Assembly: GCA_001899065.1 (NCBI GenBank)
Contig: MKUZ01000031.1
Location: forward strand, 207,687 to 271,686
Source: Devosia sp. 66-22
GTDB taxonomy: Bacteria > Pseudomonadota > Alphaproteobacteria > Rhizobiales > Devosiaceae
Direction of reading: 5' to 3'
DNA length: 64,000 nt
Positions 44,301-57,338 of this stretch are shown in pieces; position 1 is the first letter of the stretch, and each line of letters starts with the position of its first letter. Under the pieces are notes generated by a model. The model saw only the letters and a program-made list of their open reading frames with translations. It was not told the DNA's origin and made no database searches. Position numbers and translations under genes: made by a program.

Positions 44301-45203
44301 ATGATCCGTGTCGCGCTCGCTTTGTTGCCGCTGCTTGCCGTGCCTGCCGCCGCGCAGGAGGCGCAGATCGCTCTCGGCACGGGCGTGTTGGGACTCCATG
44401 CCGACGAGATCGTCTACGAGGGCGGCAAGCGGATCAGTCATCTCGTCTGGACCACATCGGCGGCGCCGCTGCTCACGGCGGGGCTCGAGGTGCGCTGGCC
44501 CGAAGGCTGGCGGCTCGATGTGGACGGCAGCTTCGCGGTGTCGGGCGTATCGTTCATGGCCGATTATGACTGGCTGGGGGCGGTGCAGCCGGCTGCGGGG
44601 TTCGAAGACTGGACCGACCGGTCGCTGCACCCCGATACGCGGCTCGACTTCTATGCCAGCGGCCGCGCGGCGATCGGGCATGGACTGGTCACGGCCGGGC
44701 CGGTCGAGATCGGCGCGGCGCTGGGCGGCCGCTACAGCGCGGTGCGCTGGACAGCCTGGGGCGGCAGCTACAGCTACAATTCGGGCACCGACATCGGCAG
44801 CTTCGATCCCAGGGCGCGGATCATCAGCTACGAGCAGCGCATGCCTGTCGGTTTCGTGCGACTCGATGCGAGTGCGGGCAGCGGGGCGCTGCGCCTCGAC
44901 GGCAGCGCCGAACTCGGGCTCGCCCTCGGTCCGAATGACATCGACGACCACTGGCTGCGCGGCCTGCGCTTTTACGACCGGTTCGGCGTGACGCCGGTGC
45001 TGCGCCTCGCGGCCGATGCGAGCTACACAGTTTCGGACCGGCTGACGCTCACGGCGGGCGCCTCGTTCGAGCATCTGTTCACAGTCCGCGGCGACACGCT
45101 GATGGTCGACCGGACGACGGGCGAGTCCGTGCTGCTGCCCGACGGCGCGGCGATGAGCTTTAGCGCGCTCACCCTGCGCGCCGGGGCCATCGGCCGCTTC
45201 TGA
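44301..45203 (+). CDS. omptin-family outer-membrane protease
   Basis: 300 residues with signal peptide (RVALALLPLLAVPAAA). Segments match OmpT/Pla strands and loops: DEIVYEGGKRISHLVW, ADYDWLG, WTDRSLHPDT, ISYEQRMPVGF and DDHWLRGLRFYDRF. The catalytic pairs are present: Asp88/Asp90 (DYD) and Asp215/His217 (DDH), equivalent to OmpT Asp83/Asp85 and Asp210/His212. The C-terminal residue is Phe, as required for outer-membrane assembly. Omptins normally need LPS. It stands alone between xerC and priA, a non-enterobacterial occurrence. Confidence 0.85.
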   Translation: MIRVALALLPLLAVPAAAQEAQIALGTGVLGLHADEIVYEGGKRISHLVWTTSAAPLLTAGLEVRWPEGWRLDVDGSFAVSGVSFMADYDWLGAVQPAAGFEDWTDRSLHPDTRLDFYASGRAAIGHGLVTAGPVEIGAALGGRYSAVRWTAWGGSYSYNSGTDIGSFDPRARIISYEQRMPVGFVRLDASAGSGALRLDGSAELGLALGPNDIDDHWLRGLRFYDRFGVTPVLRLAADASYTVSDRLTLTAGASFEHLFTVRGDTLMVDRTTGESVLLPDGAAMSFSALTLRAGAIGRF

Positions 45204-45254
45204 TGCAGAAACAGCTTGCGCCGCCTATATCAGCCGTGAACAAAGCATGATCGG

Positions 45255-47423
45255 ATGAGCGAGCTCGGCAACATCGTCGCAGTGATGGTGAGTGTGTCCG
45301 TCGATGGGCCCTACTCCTATCGCGTGCCCTACGGAAAAACCGTGGTGCGCGGCTCGATCGTGGCCGTGCCGCTGGTCGGGCGGCTGACGCTGGGCGTCGC
45401 GTGGGGCGAGCCCAAGGACAATTACGCCCACAACCGGCTCAAGGACATCGAGATCATCTACGACGTCCCGCCGCTGTCGGACGAGTTGCTCAAGACCGTC
45501 GACTGGGTGAGCCGCTATACGCTGGCGCCGCCGGGCCTCGTACTGCGCTCGGTGCTGCGCTCGACCGAGGCGCTGGAGCCCGACCGGCCGGTGCTGGCCT
45601 ATCGCCGGACCGGCCACGAGCCGGACCGGCTGACCCCGGCGCGGAGCCGCGTGCTCGACACCGTCGCCGATGGCGAAGCGTGGACCAAGACGCTGCTGGT
45701 CGGCACCTCCGGCGTGTCGCCCTCGGTGATCGACGGACTGGAGCGGGCGGGGGCGCTCGAGCGGCTCGAAATCCCGGCCCCGCCGATCGTTCAGGATCCG
45801 GACCCCGATGCCGCGCCGCTGACGCTGTCGGCTGAACAATCGGCCGCCATGGGCCAGATCCGCGAGCTCGACGCGCAGCAGTTCGGCGTGGCGCTGCTCG
45901 ACGGCGTCACCGGCGGCGGCAAGACGGCGGTGTTCTTCGAGGCCGTCGCTGATACGCTGCGGGCCGGCCGGCAGGCGCTGGTCCTGCTGCCCGAAATCGC
46001 GCTCACGGGCACCTTCCTCGACCGTTTCGCCAAGCGTTTCGGCACCCGTCCCGCCGAATGGCACTCCGACATGACCCCGGCGCAGCGCACCCGGACCTGG
46101 CGCGGCATCAATGACGGCACGGTGCGGGCGGTCGTGGGCGCGCGATCGGCGCTGTTTCTGCCGTTCCACGAGCTCGGTCTCATCGTTCTCGATGAGGAGC
46201 ATGACGGGGCCTACAAGCAGTCCGACGGCGTCAACTATCATGCGCGCGACATGGCCGTGGTGCGGGCTCGTTTCGCCGAGGCGCGGGTGATCCTCTCGTC
46301 CGCCACGCCCTCGGTCGAATCGCGCAACAACGCCAATAGCGGGCGCTACAAGCATGTGCTGCTGACCTCGCGCTTCGCGGCGCAGGCGCTGCCCGACATC
46401 ACGGCGCTCGACATGCGCGAGGAGCCGCCCGAGAAAGGGCGGTGGATCGCGCCGCGCCTCGCGCGCGAAATCTTCGCCACGCTCGACCGCGGCGAGCAGG
46501 CGCTGCTGTTTCTCAACCGCCGCGGCTACGCGCCGCTGACGCTGTGCAAGTCGTGCGGCCACCAATATCAGTGCCCCGATTGCGACGCCTGGCTGGTCGA
46601 GCACCGGTTCCGCGGCGTGCTGATGTGCCACCATTGCGGCTACGAGCAGCGTCGCCCCAAGGTGTGCACGGAATGCGGCACCGAGGATTCGCTGATTCCG
46701 ATCGGCCCCGGCATCGAGCGCGTGGCCGAGGAGGTGGCGCTGCGCTTCCCCGAGGCGCGCACGGTGATCCTGAGCTCCGACATGGGCTCGAACGCGCAAT
46801 TGCGCGAACGCTTCGCCGAGATCGAGCGCGGCGAATACGATCTCATCATCGGCACGCAGCTGGTCGCCAAGGGCCATCACTTCGAGAAGCTGACATTGGT
46901 GGGCGTGCTCGACGCCGACCTCGGCCTCGCACATGGCGACCCGCGGGCGGCGGAGAAAACCTTCCAGATCCTGACGCAGGTCACCGGCCGTGCCGGCCGC
47001 GCCAGCAAGGCCGGCCGCGCCTTCCTCCAGACCTATCATCCGACCCATCCGGTGATGGAGGCGATGGTCAAGCAGGACCGCGAGGCGTTCTATGCCCATG
47101 AACTCGAGGTGCGGGAGGACGGGCAATTGCCGCCTTTCGGCCGGCTTGCGGCGCTGATCGTGTCGGCCAGCGAGCATGACGACGCCATGGGTTTTGCCCG
47201 CAAGCTGCTGAGCGCGGCACCACAGGCCGAGGGGCTGCGGCTGTTCGGTCCGGCGGATGCCCCGGTCGCCATGGTGCGCGGCCGCCATCGGGTGCGGCTA
47301 TTGGCGCAGAGTCCCAAGGATTTCGACCTCTCGGGCTATGTCCGCTTCTGGCTCACATCGGCCGAGCGCGTTACCGGGAATCTGAGGGTCCAGGTGGATA
47401 TCGATCCCATCAGCTTCTACTGA
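45255..47423 (+). CDS. priA: primosomal protein N' (replication restart helicase)
   Basis: 722 residues. The N-terminal DNA-binding domain is followed by Walker A GVTGGGKTAVF, DEEH box DEEHDGAYKQ, and zinc-binding cysteines in CKSCGHQYQCPDC and CHHCGYEQRRPKVCTECG. Motifs V/VI are near GTQLVAKGHHF and TQVTGRAGRA. It reloads the replisome at stalled forks. A weak stem GTCCCG/CGGGAC follows the stop. Confidence 0.97.
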   Translation: MSELGNIVAVMVSVSVDGPYSYRVPYGKTVVRGSIVAVPLVGRLTLGVAWGEPKDNYAHNRLKDIEIIYDVPPLSDELLKTVDWVSRYTLAPPGLVLRSVLRSTEALEPDRPVLAYRRTGHEPDRLTPARSRVLDTVADGEAWTKTLLVGTSGVSPSVIDGLERAGALERLEIPAPPIVQDPDPDAAPLTLSAEQSAAMGQIRELDAQQFGVALLDGVTGGGKTAVFFEAVADTLRAGRQALVLLPEIALTGTFLDRFAKRFGTRPAEWHSDMTPAQRTRTWRGINDGTVRAVVGARSALFLPFHELGLIVLDEEHDGAYKQSDGVNYHARDMAVVRARFAEARVILSSATPSVESRNNANSGRYKHVLLTSRFAAQALPDITALDMREEPPEKGRWIAPRLAREIFATLDRGEQALLFLNRRGYAPLTLCKSCGHQYQCPDCDAWLVEHRFRGVLMCHHCGYEQRRPKVCTECGTEDSLIPIGPGIERVAEEVALRFPEARTVILSSDMGSNAQLRERFAEIERGEYDLIIGTQLVAKGHHFEKLTLVGVLDADLGLAHGDPRAAEKTFQILTQVTGRAGRASKAGRAFLQTYHPTHPVMEAMVKQDREAFYAHELEVREDGQLPPFGRLAALIVSASEHDDAMGFARKLLSAAPQAEGLRLFGPADAPVAMVRGRHRVRLLAQSPKDFDLSGYVRFWLTSAERVTGNLRVQVDIDPISFY

Positions 47424-47481
47424 GTCCCGCGCCGATCCGGGACCAGCGACAAAACGCGCGAAAAAGCCCTCTGGCCCTGCC

Positions 47482-47511
47482 TTGCGGGCGCGCGGAAGCG
47501 TGTGATAGAGG
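47482..47511 (+). promoter_or_regulatory. possible atp operon promoter
   Basis: TTGCGG (47482-47487), 18 bases, TAGAGG (47506-47511), within the 193-base gap after priA and about 105 bases before the atpH start. The match is moderate. Confidence 0.35.
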
Positions 47512-47616
47512 GGGCGCGATTTCGGGGGCAGGTGGGCGCTCCCGATAGACCAACGCGCCGTTCGTCCGGGCTAGTGGGCGATTGAGAGCGCGGCCAGCAA
47601 CAGGGATGAAGCGGCA

Positions 47617-48176
47617 TTGGCAGAGCAGAGTGGTGTGCTGACCCAGATCGCGCGGCCTTACGCGGCGGCGCTGTTTGATCTGGCCAAGTCGGAGAATTCG
47701 GTCGAGGCGATCGAGCAGGGTCTCGACAGGCTCGTCGCGCTCGCCAGTGAAAGCCCGGATTTTGCGCGGTTCCTGCGCTCTCCCGTGATCAACGCCGAGG
47801 AAAAGCTCGTCGCCATGCACGCGGTGCTCGAGCGCGCCAAGCCGCATACGAGGGTGGGCGATTTTGTGCGCGTCGTGGCGCGCAATGGCCGGCTGTTTGC
47901 CCTGCCGGCGATGATCGCCGCTTTCAAGAATCTGGCCGCCGGACATCGCGGCGAAATTTCCGCCGACGTGACCTCGGCTATCCCGCTCAGCGCCGCGCAA
48001 GCCAAGTCGCTTGCCGACACGCTCACGAGCAAGATCGGCAAGTCCGTCTCGCTCAACCAATTTGTCGATCCCTCGCTGATCGGCGGCCTTGTGGTCAAGG
48101 TCGGCTCGCAGATGATCGACAGCTCCCTCAAAACCAAGCTCCAGGCGATGAAGATCGCGATGAAAGAGGTCGGATA

Positions 48177-48177
<1 letters not shown>
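47617..48177 (+). CDS. atpH: ATP synthase delta subunit
   Basis: A peripheral-stalk subunit of F1, 186 residues. [26 protein letters not shown] and the C-terminal [26 protein letters not shown] are diagnostic. The start is TTG, since the only nearby ATG (47606) is in another frame; AGGGA lies 11 bases upstream. Its TAA overlaps the atpA ATG. Confidence 0.96.
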
Positions 48178-49712
<1,535 letters not shown>

Positions 49713-49723
49713 GAAAGCGCGCG

Positions 49724-52068
<2,345 letters not shown>

Positions 52069-52070
52069 CC

Positions 52071-52157
52071 AGAAGCGAACAGCGCAACAGGGAGTAGCGA
52101 ATAGGGGTAACAGGCGGTTGGCGACCATTCGCTATTCGCTGCTCGCTATTTGCTAAG
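52071..52157. repeat. intergenic palindromic repeat, copy B
   Basis: Left units GGGAGTAGCGAATAGG (52090-52105) face right units ATTCGCTATTCGCTGCTCGC (52127-52146), forming an imperfect hairpin. It shares AGCGAATAG/CTATTCGCT units with the copy after leuC at 849-913. It lies within the atp operon, between atpD and atpC, so it could tune atpC expression relative to atpD. Confidence 0.55.
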
Positions 52158-52161
52158 TTGA

Positions 52162-52587
52162 ATGATGGCCGAAGGCGTCAAGATCGAGATCGTCTCTCCC
52201 GAGCGGCTGGTGCTGTCCGAGCAGGCTCGCTCGGTCATCGTGCCGGGAGCGGAAGGCTACTTCACGGTGCTGGGCGACCACGCGCCGCTGATGACAACGC
52301 TGAAGCCGGGCTTCATCACGGTCACCGACCAGGCCAATGTCGCGCATGTGTTCTATGTGCGCGGCGGCTTTGCCGACGTGGCGCCGACCGGCCTCACCAT
52401 TCTCGCCGAGGAAGCCCGCCCGGTGGCGGATTTCAACCGCACCGAGATCGAGGCGCTCATTGCGAGCGGCATGACCGCGCTCGAAGCGGCGACGACTGCC
52501 GAAGAGCAGGATCGCCTGCGCACCGAGATCGACCAGTGGAAGAACCTGCTGCTCGAAGCCGGCACGGTGGGCCAGACCGCCCACTGA
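52162..52587 (+). CDS. atpC: ATP synthase epsilon subunit
   Basis: 141 residues. KIEIVSPERLVLSEQARSVIVPGAEGYFTVLGDHAPLMTTLKPG is the beta-sandwich domain of epsilon; the C-terminal helical part (NRTEIEALIASG...) is present. Start ATG at 52162, or the adjacent ATG at 52165. It ends the operon and is followed by a terminator. Confidence 0.96.
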   Translation: MMAEGVKIEIVSPERLVLSEQARSVIVPGAEGYFTVLGDHAPLMTTLKPGFITVTDQANVAHVFYVRGGFADVAPTGLTILAEEARPVADFNRTEIEALIASGMTALEAATTAEEQDRLRTEIDQWKNLLLEAGTVGQTAH

Positions 52588-52614
52588 CACCATCGGCTCG
52601 CCGAGCGGTATCGA

Positions 52615-52642
52615 GGGCGCCTCCGGGCGCCCTTTGCTTTTT
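52615..52642 (+). terminator. terminator of the atp operon
   Basis: GGGCGCC (52615-52621), loop TCCG, GGCGCCC (52626-52632), then TTTGCTTTTT. A classical intrinsic terminator 27 bases after atpC. Confidence 0.85.
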
Positions 52643-52668
52643 GCGGCAGCGCTCATCCTCAGACATGC

Positions 52669-52685
52669 TTCACGGCTCCTTAACG
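52669..52685 (+). promoter_or_regulatory. CtrA-like box before chemoreceptor 1
   Basis: TTCA-N7-TTAACG, close to the CtrA consensus TTAA-N7-TTAAC. CGGGAATGC follows at 52708-52716, 22 bases on. The same arrangement precedes chemoreceptors 2 and 3. Confidence 0.45.
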
Positions 52686-52816
52686 GGGGCCGTGCGATTT
52701 CTTGCGGCGGGAATGCCTCACTGGATCTGCCGGGCTGATTTTGCCGGCGTCTGACATCAACCGCCGCGCTTCGCATCGGGCGCGGCTGAACGTGCGCGCG
52801 GGAACACTGTCACATT

Positions 52817-54817
52817 ATGAAATTGCGGACCAAGATACTGCTCATCGTTGCTGTCATGGGCTTCGTCATCGTCGGTATTGGCGGCATGGCGGTCTACATC
52901 ACCAATGTCTATTCCCGCCAGGTCAATGAGCTCGAGGCGGCCTCCGCCCGTGCCTTCAATGGCGAGCATCTCAACCGCCTCGTCACCGCGGTGGTGATGG
53001 ATGCGCGCGGCATCTATGCCTCCGATACCACTGAGCAGGCCAAGCCGTTCGGCGACGGCATCCTCGCTTCGCTCGACAAGATCGATGCGCACCTCGCCAC
53101 CTGGCGTCCGCTGGTGAAGGCCGAGGACCTGCCGGCTTTCGAGCAGGTGGTCACCCGCACAGCCGAGTTCCGTACCTTCCGCGCCGAGACCGCGCGACTG
53201 GGCACGATCGATCCGGCGCTCGCCAACGAGCAGGGCAACAACGAGGCCAATCGCGCCAACCGCAAGGCCTACCAGGCCGAGATCGACGAAGTGGTCAAGA
53301 AGGACCAGGCCGATTTCGACGCGCTGCATGCCGACCTTGCGCGCTTCCAGTCGATCGTCTTGCCCAGCGTGCTCGGCGTCATCCTGCTCGGCCTCATCGC
53401 CGGCACTGCCACCGCCATCTTCATTGCCACCCGCCACGTGGTGCGGCCGCTTGCGGCGATGACCGCGGCGATGGGGCGGCTCGCGCAGGGCGACCTCAAG
53501 GTCGAAATCCCGGGCCTGGGCAAGACCGACGAGATCGGCCAGATGGCTACCGCCGTCGGCGTGTTCAAGGAGAACGCCATTCAGGTCGCGCAGCTCAGCG
53601 AGCTCGAGCGCGAGGGCATCGAGCGGGCGCGGGCGCGTGCTGCCGCGATGGAGACATTCCAGTCGGGCTTTGACGATGTGGTGAGCGCCACCGTCGATGG
53701 CGACCTCTCCAAGCGCCTCCCCACCGGCTCGTCAGAGCCAGATCTCGAAGTGCTGGCGACCAAGTTCAACACCCTGATGGAAACCGTCGATGGCGGCCTG
53801 CGCGGCGCGGGCGACGTGCTGGCGGCGCTTGCCGCGGCCGACATCAGCCGTCGGATGGAGGGCGACTATCGCGGCGCCTTCGGTCGTCTCAAGGACGACA
53901 CCAATGCGGTGGTCGACAAGCTGACGGCGATCGTGGGCCGGCTCAAGAAGACCTCCTACGACCTCAAGACGGCGACGGGCGAAATCCTCGCCGGCGCCAA
54001 CGACCTCAGCGAGCGCACCACCAAGCAGGCGGCGACGATCGAGGAAACGTCGGCGGCGATGGAGCAGCTCGCGGAGACCGTGCTCAAGAATTCGGAGCGC
54101 GCCAGCGAGGCGTCGGTCAGCGCGGCCGACATCACCACGGCGGCGACCGAAGGCGGCAACGTGATGGTCCGCGCCAACGAGGCGATGGAGAAGATCACCG
54201 CATCGTCGGGCAAGATCAGCAACATCATCGGGCTCATCGACGACATCGCTTTCCAGACCAACCTCCTCGCTCTCAATGCCTCGGTCGAGGCGGCGCGGGC
54301 CGGCGAGGCGGGCAAGGGCTTTGCGGTGGTCGCGGTCGAAGTGCGGCGCCTCGCACAGTCGGCGGCGGAAGCGTCGTCCGAGATCAAGGGGCTCATCGAG
54401 CAGTCCGCGAGCGAGGTCACGGCCGGCTCGCGCCTCGTCTCCGATGCGGCGGGCAAGCTCACGGGCATGCTCGAGGCGGTGCAGCGCAACCACGCGCTGC
54501 TCGAGTCGATCGCCGCCGAAAGCCGCGAGCAGGCCACCGCCATCACCGAGGTCAATGTCGCCGTCCGTCAGATGGACGAGATGACCCAGCACAATGCGGC
54601 GCTGGTGGAAGAGACCAACGCGGCCATCGAGCAGACCGAGGCACAGGCCGTCGAGCTCGACCAGGTGGTCGACATCTTCCATCTCGAGGGGCAGCAGGCG
54701 ACCCACGCGCCGGCACAGCGGACTGCGGTCGCCGCGCCGAAGTCGACCCGAACCAAGGCAGCCGCCAAGACGTACCTCGCCGACGGCAACGCGGCCCTCG
54801 ACTGGGCCGAATTCTAA
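52817..54817 (+). CDS. methyl-accepting chemotaxis protein 1
   Basis: A 666-residue chemoreceptor. Membrane helices at about 7-29 and 181-205 bracket a helical periplasmic domain of about 150 residues. A HAMP domain follows (about 206-260) and a second HAMP-like segment (near 290-370). The cytoplasmic hairpin tip [20 protein letters not shown] is near residue 470. It ends DWAEF, fitting the x-[HFYW]-x-x-[HFYW] pentapeptide that tethers CheR/CheB. The periplasmic domain has no recognised ligand motif. Confidence 0.95.
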   Translation: MKLRTKILLIVAVMGFVIVGIGGMAVYITNVYSRQVNELEAASARAFNGEHLNRLVTAVVMDARGIYASDTTEQAKPFGDGILASLDKIDAHLATWRPLVKAEDLPAFEQVVTRTAEFRTFRAETARLGTIDPALANEQGNNEANRANRKAYQAEIDEVVKKDQADFDALHADLARFQSIVLPSVLGVILLGLIAGTATAIFIATRHVVRPLAAMTAAMGRLAQGDLKVEIPGLGKTDEIGQMATAVGVFKENAIQVAQLSELEREGIERARARAAAMETFQSGFDDVVSATVDGDLSKRLPTGSSEPDLEVLATKFNTLMETVDGGLRGAGDVLAALAAADISRRMEGDYRGAFGRLKDDTNAVVDKLTAIVGRLKKTSYDLKTATGEILAGANDLSERTTKQAATIEETSAAMEQLAETVLKNSERASEASVSAADITTAATEGGNVMVRANEAMEKITASSGKISNIIGLIDDIAFQTNLLALNASVEAARAGEAGKGFAVVAVEVRRLAQSAAEASSEIKGLIEQSASEVTAGSRLVSDAAGKLTGMLEAVQRNHALLESIAAESREQATAITEVNVAVRQMDEMTQHNAALVEETNAAIEQTEAQAVELDQVVDIFHLEGQQATHAPAQRTAVAAPKSTRTKAAAKTYLADGNAALDWAEF

Positions 54818-54821
54818 GCGT

Positions 54822-54838
54822 TTTACCGTAGGTTAACG
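54822..54838 (+). promoter_or_regulatory. CtrA-like box before chemoreceptor 2
   Basis: TTTA-N7-TTAACG, 21 bases before CGGGAATGC at 54860-54868. It starts right after the stop of chemoreceptor 1. Confidence 0.5.
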
Positions 54839-55006
54839 CTGATCGGCGATAGTCGAAGGCGGGAATGCACTCGAACGACTGGGGTTGGGCCGGATGCTGG
54901 CCCGCCATGATCCGCGTGCGGCCTGTCTTCCTCCGCATGCGATCCCCAGTCGCCGGGTGACATCCACCGCAACAGCGGTGTCAGCGTCACACTGGGGGTT
55001 ACCGTC

Positions 55007-57079
55007 TTGAGCTTTTCGGCAGTCGCCGCGTCCGATCGCGGCTCACTTAGCGTGTCTGGATTCTCCATGAGGTTCGGCGCGATCGCCGCCGGACTCTCGA
55101 TCGTCGTTCTAACCGTCGGCCTCGCCATCGCCGGCAGCAGCCTGTGGGTGTCGCAGAGCCTCGAGCGCAGCGGTGCCGAGTCGGCGACGCTGATGAGCTC
55201 GATGCGCGATCACATGACCGCCGACATGATGCATGATAGCATGCGTGGCGTCGTGTTTCGCGCCATGTACGCCGCGGCGATCGCCGACAGCGCGATGCTG
55301 GCAGATGCGCGCGTCGAGGTCGATGAGTATGGCGGTATGTTCCGTGCGGCGATCGCCGCGCAGGAGGAGCTTTCGCTGCCGGCCGATATCCGCAGCGCCG
55401 TCACCGCCCTCGGCGAGCCGCTCGATGCCTACATCACGGCGGCGGCTCACATTGTCGACCGGGCGATCGGCGGTGACGTCCTGGGCGCCCGCGAGGAGCT
55501 GAGTGCGTTCGACGCGAGCTTCAAGGCGCTCGAGGGCAAAATGTCCGACGTGTCGGACGCCATCGAAGCGGCCAATGCCCGTGAAGCAGCCACCGCCGCG
55601 ACCAATGCCACCATGGCGCATATCGCCAATTGGGGTGGTCTCGCCATCTTCCTTGTGCTCGCCGGCGCCATCGCCGTGCTGTCACGCAGCCTCATCGCCC
55701 GGCCGCTCGCGGGTACCACCAGCAGCCTCACCAAGCTTGCGGGTGGCGACCTCGACGTCGCACCGATCGCGCGCAGCGCCATCCGCGAAGTCGCCGAGAT
55801 CGGCCGCGCGCTCGACGTGTTCCGTGGCGTGCTGCAGAACCGGGCGGAACTGGCCAAGGTCGCCGACGCGGCGGCCGCGACCAACACCACGCGTGTCGAG
55901 CGGACCAGCGCGCTCAACGCCGATCTGTCCACCGTCGTCGGTGCGGCGATCCTGGGCGACTTTTCCAAGCGCGTGCATACCGACCTGGGCGACGCCGAGC
56001 TCAACGGCCTCGCCCAGAGCGTCAACAATCTGGTCGAGACCTTCGACCGCGGCATTTCGGAAACCGGCCAGGTTCTCTCGGCGCTGGCCGAGGCCGATCT
56101 CACGCAGCGTATGAACGGCCAGTTCGCCGGCGCATTGGCGCGGCTCAAGGCCGATACCAACGCTGTTGGTGACAAGCTGACCGACGTGGTCCAGCAATTG
56201 CGCGGCACCTCGCGGACGCTCAAGACCGCGACCGGCGAGATCCTTGCCGGTGCGAACGATCTCAGCGAACGTACCACCAAGCAGGCGGCAACGATCGAAG
56301 AGACGTCGGCCACAATGGAGCAGCTCGCCGCGACCGTGGCGCAGAATGCCACGCGCGCGCAGGAAGCCAGCGCCAGCGCCCAGTCGGTCACCAACACGGC
56401 GGAAGCGGGCGGCAAGGTGATGCTGGCGGCCACCGAGGCGATGGAGCGGATCACCGCCTCGTCGGGCAAGATCAGCAACATCATCGGCCTCATCGACGAC
56501 ATCGCGTTCCAGACTAACCTGCTGGCGCTCAACGCCTCGGTAGAAGCGGCGCGCGCCGGCGATGCCGGCAAGGGCTTTGCCGTCGTCGCGGTCGAAGTCC
56601 GGCGCCTCGCGCAGTCGGCGGCGAGCGCGTCCTCCGAGGTCAAGGCACTGATCGAGCAGTCGGGCACGGAAGTGGCCGGTGGCTCCAAGCTGGTGGCGGA
56701 AGCCGCCAGCAAGCTCGAAGCCATGCTAGAGGGGGCGCGCAAGAACTTCGAACTTCTGCAGGGCATCGCGCGCGAAAGCCGCGAACAGGCCTCGGCGATC
56801 GACGAGGTCAATGTCGCCGTGCGTTCGCTCGACGAGATGACGCAGCACAATGCTGCGCTGGTCGAGGAGACCAATGCCGCCATCGAGCAGACCGAGGCAC
56901 AGGCCGCCGAGCTCGACCGCATCGTCGACATCTTCACCATCGCCGACCAGCCGGCCCGCACCGCCCAACCGGCGCGGCGCGAGGCGCGGGCACCGCGGGA
57001 GCAGATCAAGTCCGCGGCGCGGACCTATCTCGCCAGCGACGGCAACGCGGCTGTCGACAAGGACTGGTCGGAGTTCTGA
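55007..57079 (+). CDS. methyl-accepting chemotaxis protein 2
   Basis: 690 residues from a TTG start, supported by GGGGG eight bases upstream in the same setting as chemoreceptor 4 (GGGGGG before its ATG); an ATG at 55067 is the alternative. Membrane helices near 25-48 and 205-227, helical periplasmic domain, HAMP, second HAMP-like module, and the signalling tip near 491. It ends KDWSEF with a CheR-type pentapeptide. The periplasmic region differs from the neighbours while the cytoplasmic half is nearly the same. Confidence 0.94.
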   Translation: MSFSAVAASDRGSLSVSGFSMRFGAIAAGLSIVVLTVGLAIAGSSLWVSQSLERSGAESATLMSSMRDHMTADMMHDSMRGVVFRAMYAAAIADSAMLADARVEVDEYGGMFRAAIAAQEELSLPADIRSAVTALGEPLDAYITAAAHIVDRAIGGDVLGAREELSAFDASFKALEGKMSDVSDAIEAANAREAATAATNATMAHIANWGGLAIFLVLAGAIAVLSRSLIARPLAGTTSSLTKLAGGDLDVAPIARSAIREVAEIGRALDVFRGVLQNRAELAKVADAAAATNTTRVERTSALNADLSTVVGAAILGDFSKRVHTDLGDAELNGLAQSVNNLVETFDRGISETGQVLSALAEADLTQRMNGQFAGALARLKADTNAVGDKLTDVVQQLRGTSRTLKTATGEILAGANDLSERTTKQAATIEETSATMEQLAATVAQNATRAQEASASAQSVTNTAEAGGKVMLAATEAMERITASSGKISNIIGLIDDIAFQTNLLALNASVEAARAGDAGKGFAVVAVEVRRLAQSAASASSEVKALIEQSGTEVAGGSKLVAEAASKLEAMLEGARKNFELLQGIARESREQASAIDEVNVAVRSLDEMTQHNAALVEETNAAIEQTEAQAAELDRIVDIFTIADQPARTAQPARREARAPREQIKSAARTYLASDGNAAVDKDWSEF

Positions 57080-57104
57080 CAGCCGGACGACCTAGTCAGG
57101 TCCC

Positions 57105-57170
57105 CAGTACAATGCGGCGCTGGTCGAGGAGACCGGCGCCGCCATCGCGACGGACCATGCAGCGTTCTGA
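57105..57170 (+). pseudogene. decayed 3' end of a chemoreceptor gene
   Basis: Twenty-two codons in one frame to TGA read [21 protein letters not shown], resembling the conserved [19 protein letters not shown] of the adjacent receptors; the DNA identity is high over about 45 bases. The final DHAAF also fits the tethering pentapeptide pattern. No upstream receptor sequence remains. It appears to be a scar of a lost tandem copy. Confidence 0.65.
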
Positions 57171-57192
57171 CCACCGGCAGAATAGAACGGCG

Positions 57193-57209
57193 TTCACTCG
57201 GTCTTAACG
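57193..57209 (+). promoter_or_regulatory. CtrA-like box before chemoreceptor 3
   Basis: TTCA-N7-TTAACG, 21 bases before CGGGAATGC at 57231-57239. Confidence 0.5.
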
Positions 57210-57338
57210 TGCCAACGTTATCTCTGCTCTCGGGAATGCACTTACGGACTGGCTTTGACTGCGGCGAAGTGCGGCTTCCCCCGTTCGGCTCCAGATTTGG
57301 CGAGTGCAGGCCAGCGCACTTTGGAGTCGATTTTCAGC

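Noticed and set aside
47424-47443. Terminator after priA
   Set aside because: The 6-base stem GTCCCG/CGGGAC has a large loop and no T-tract.
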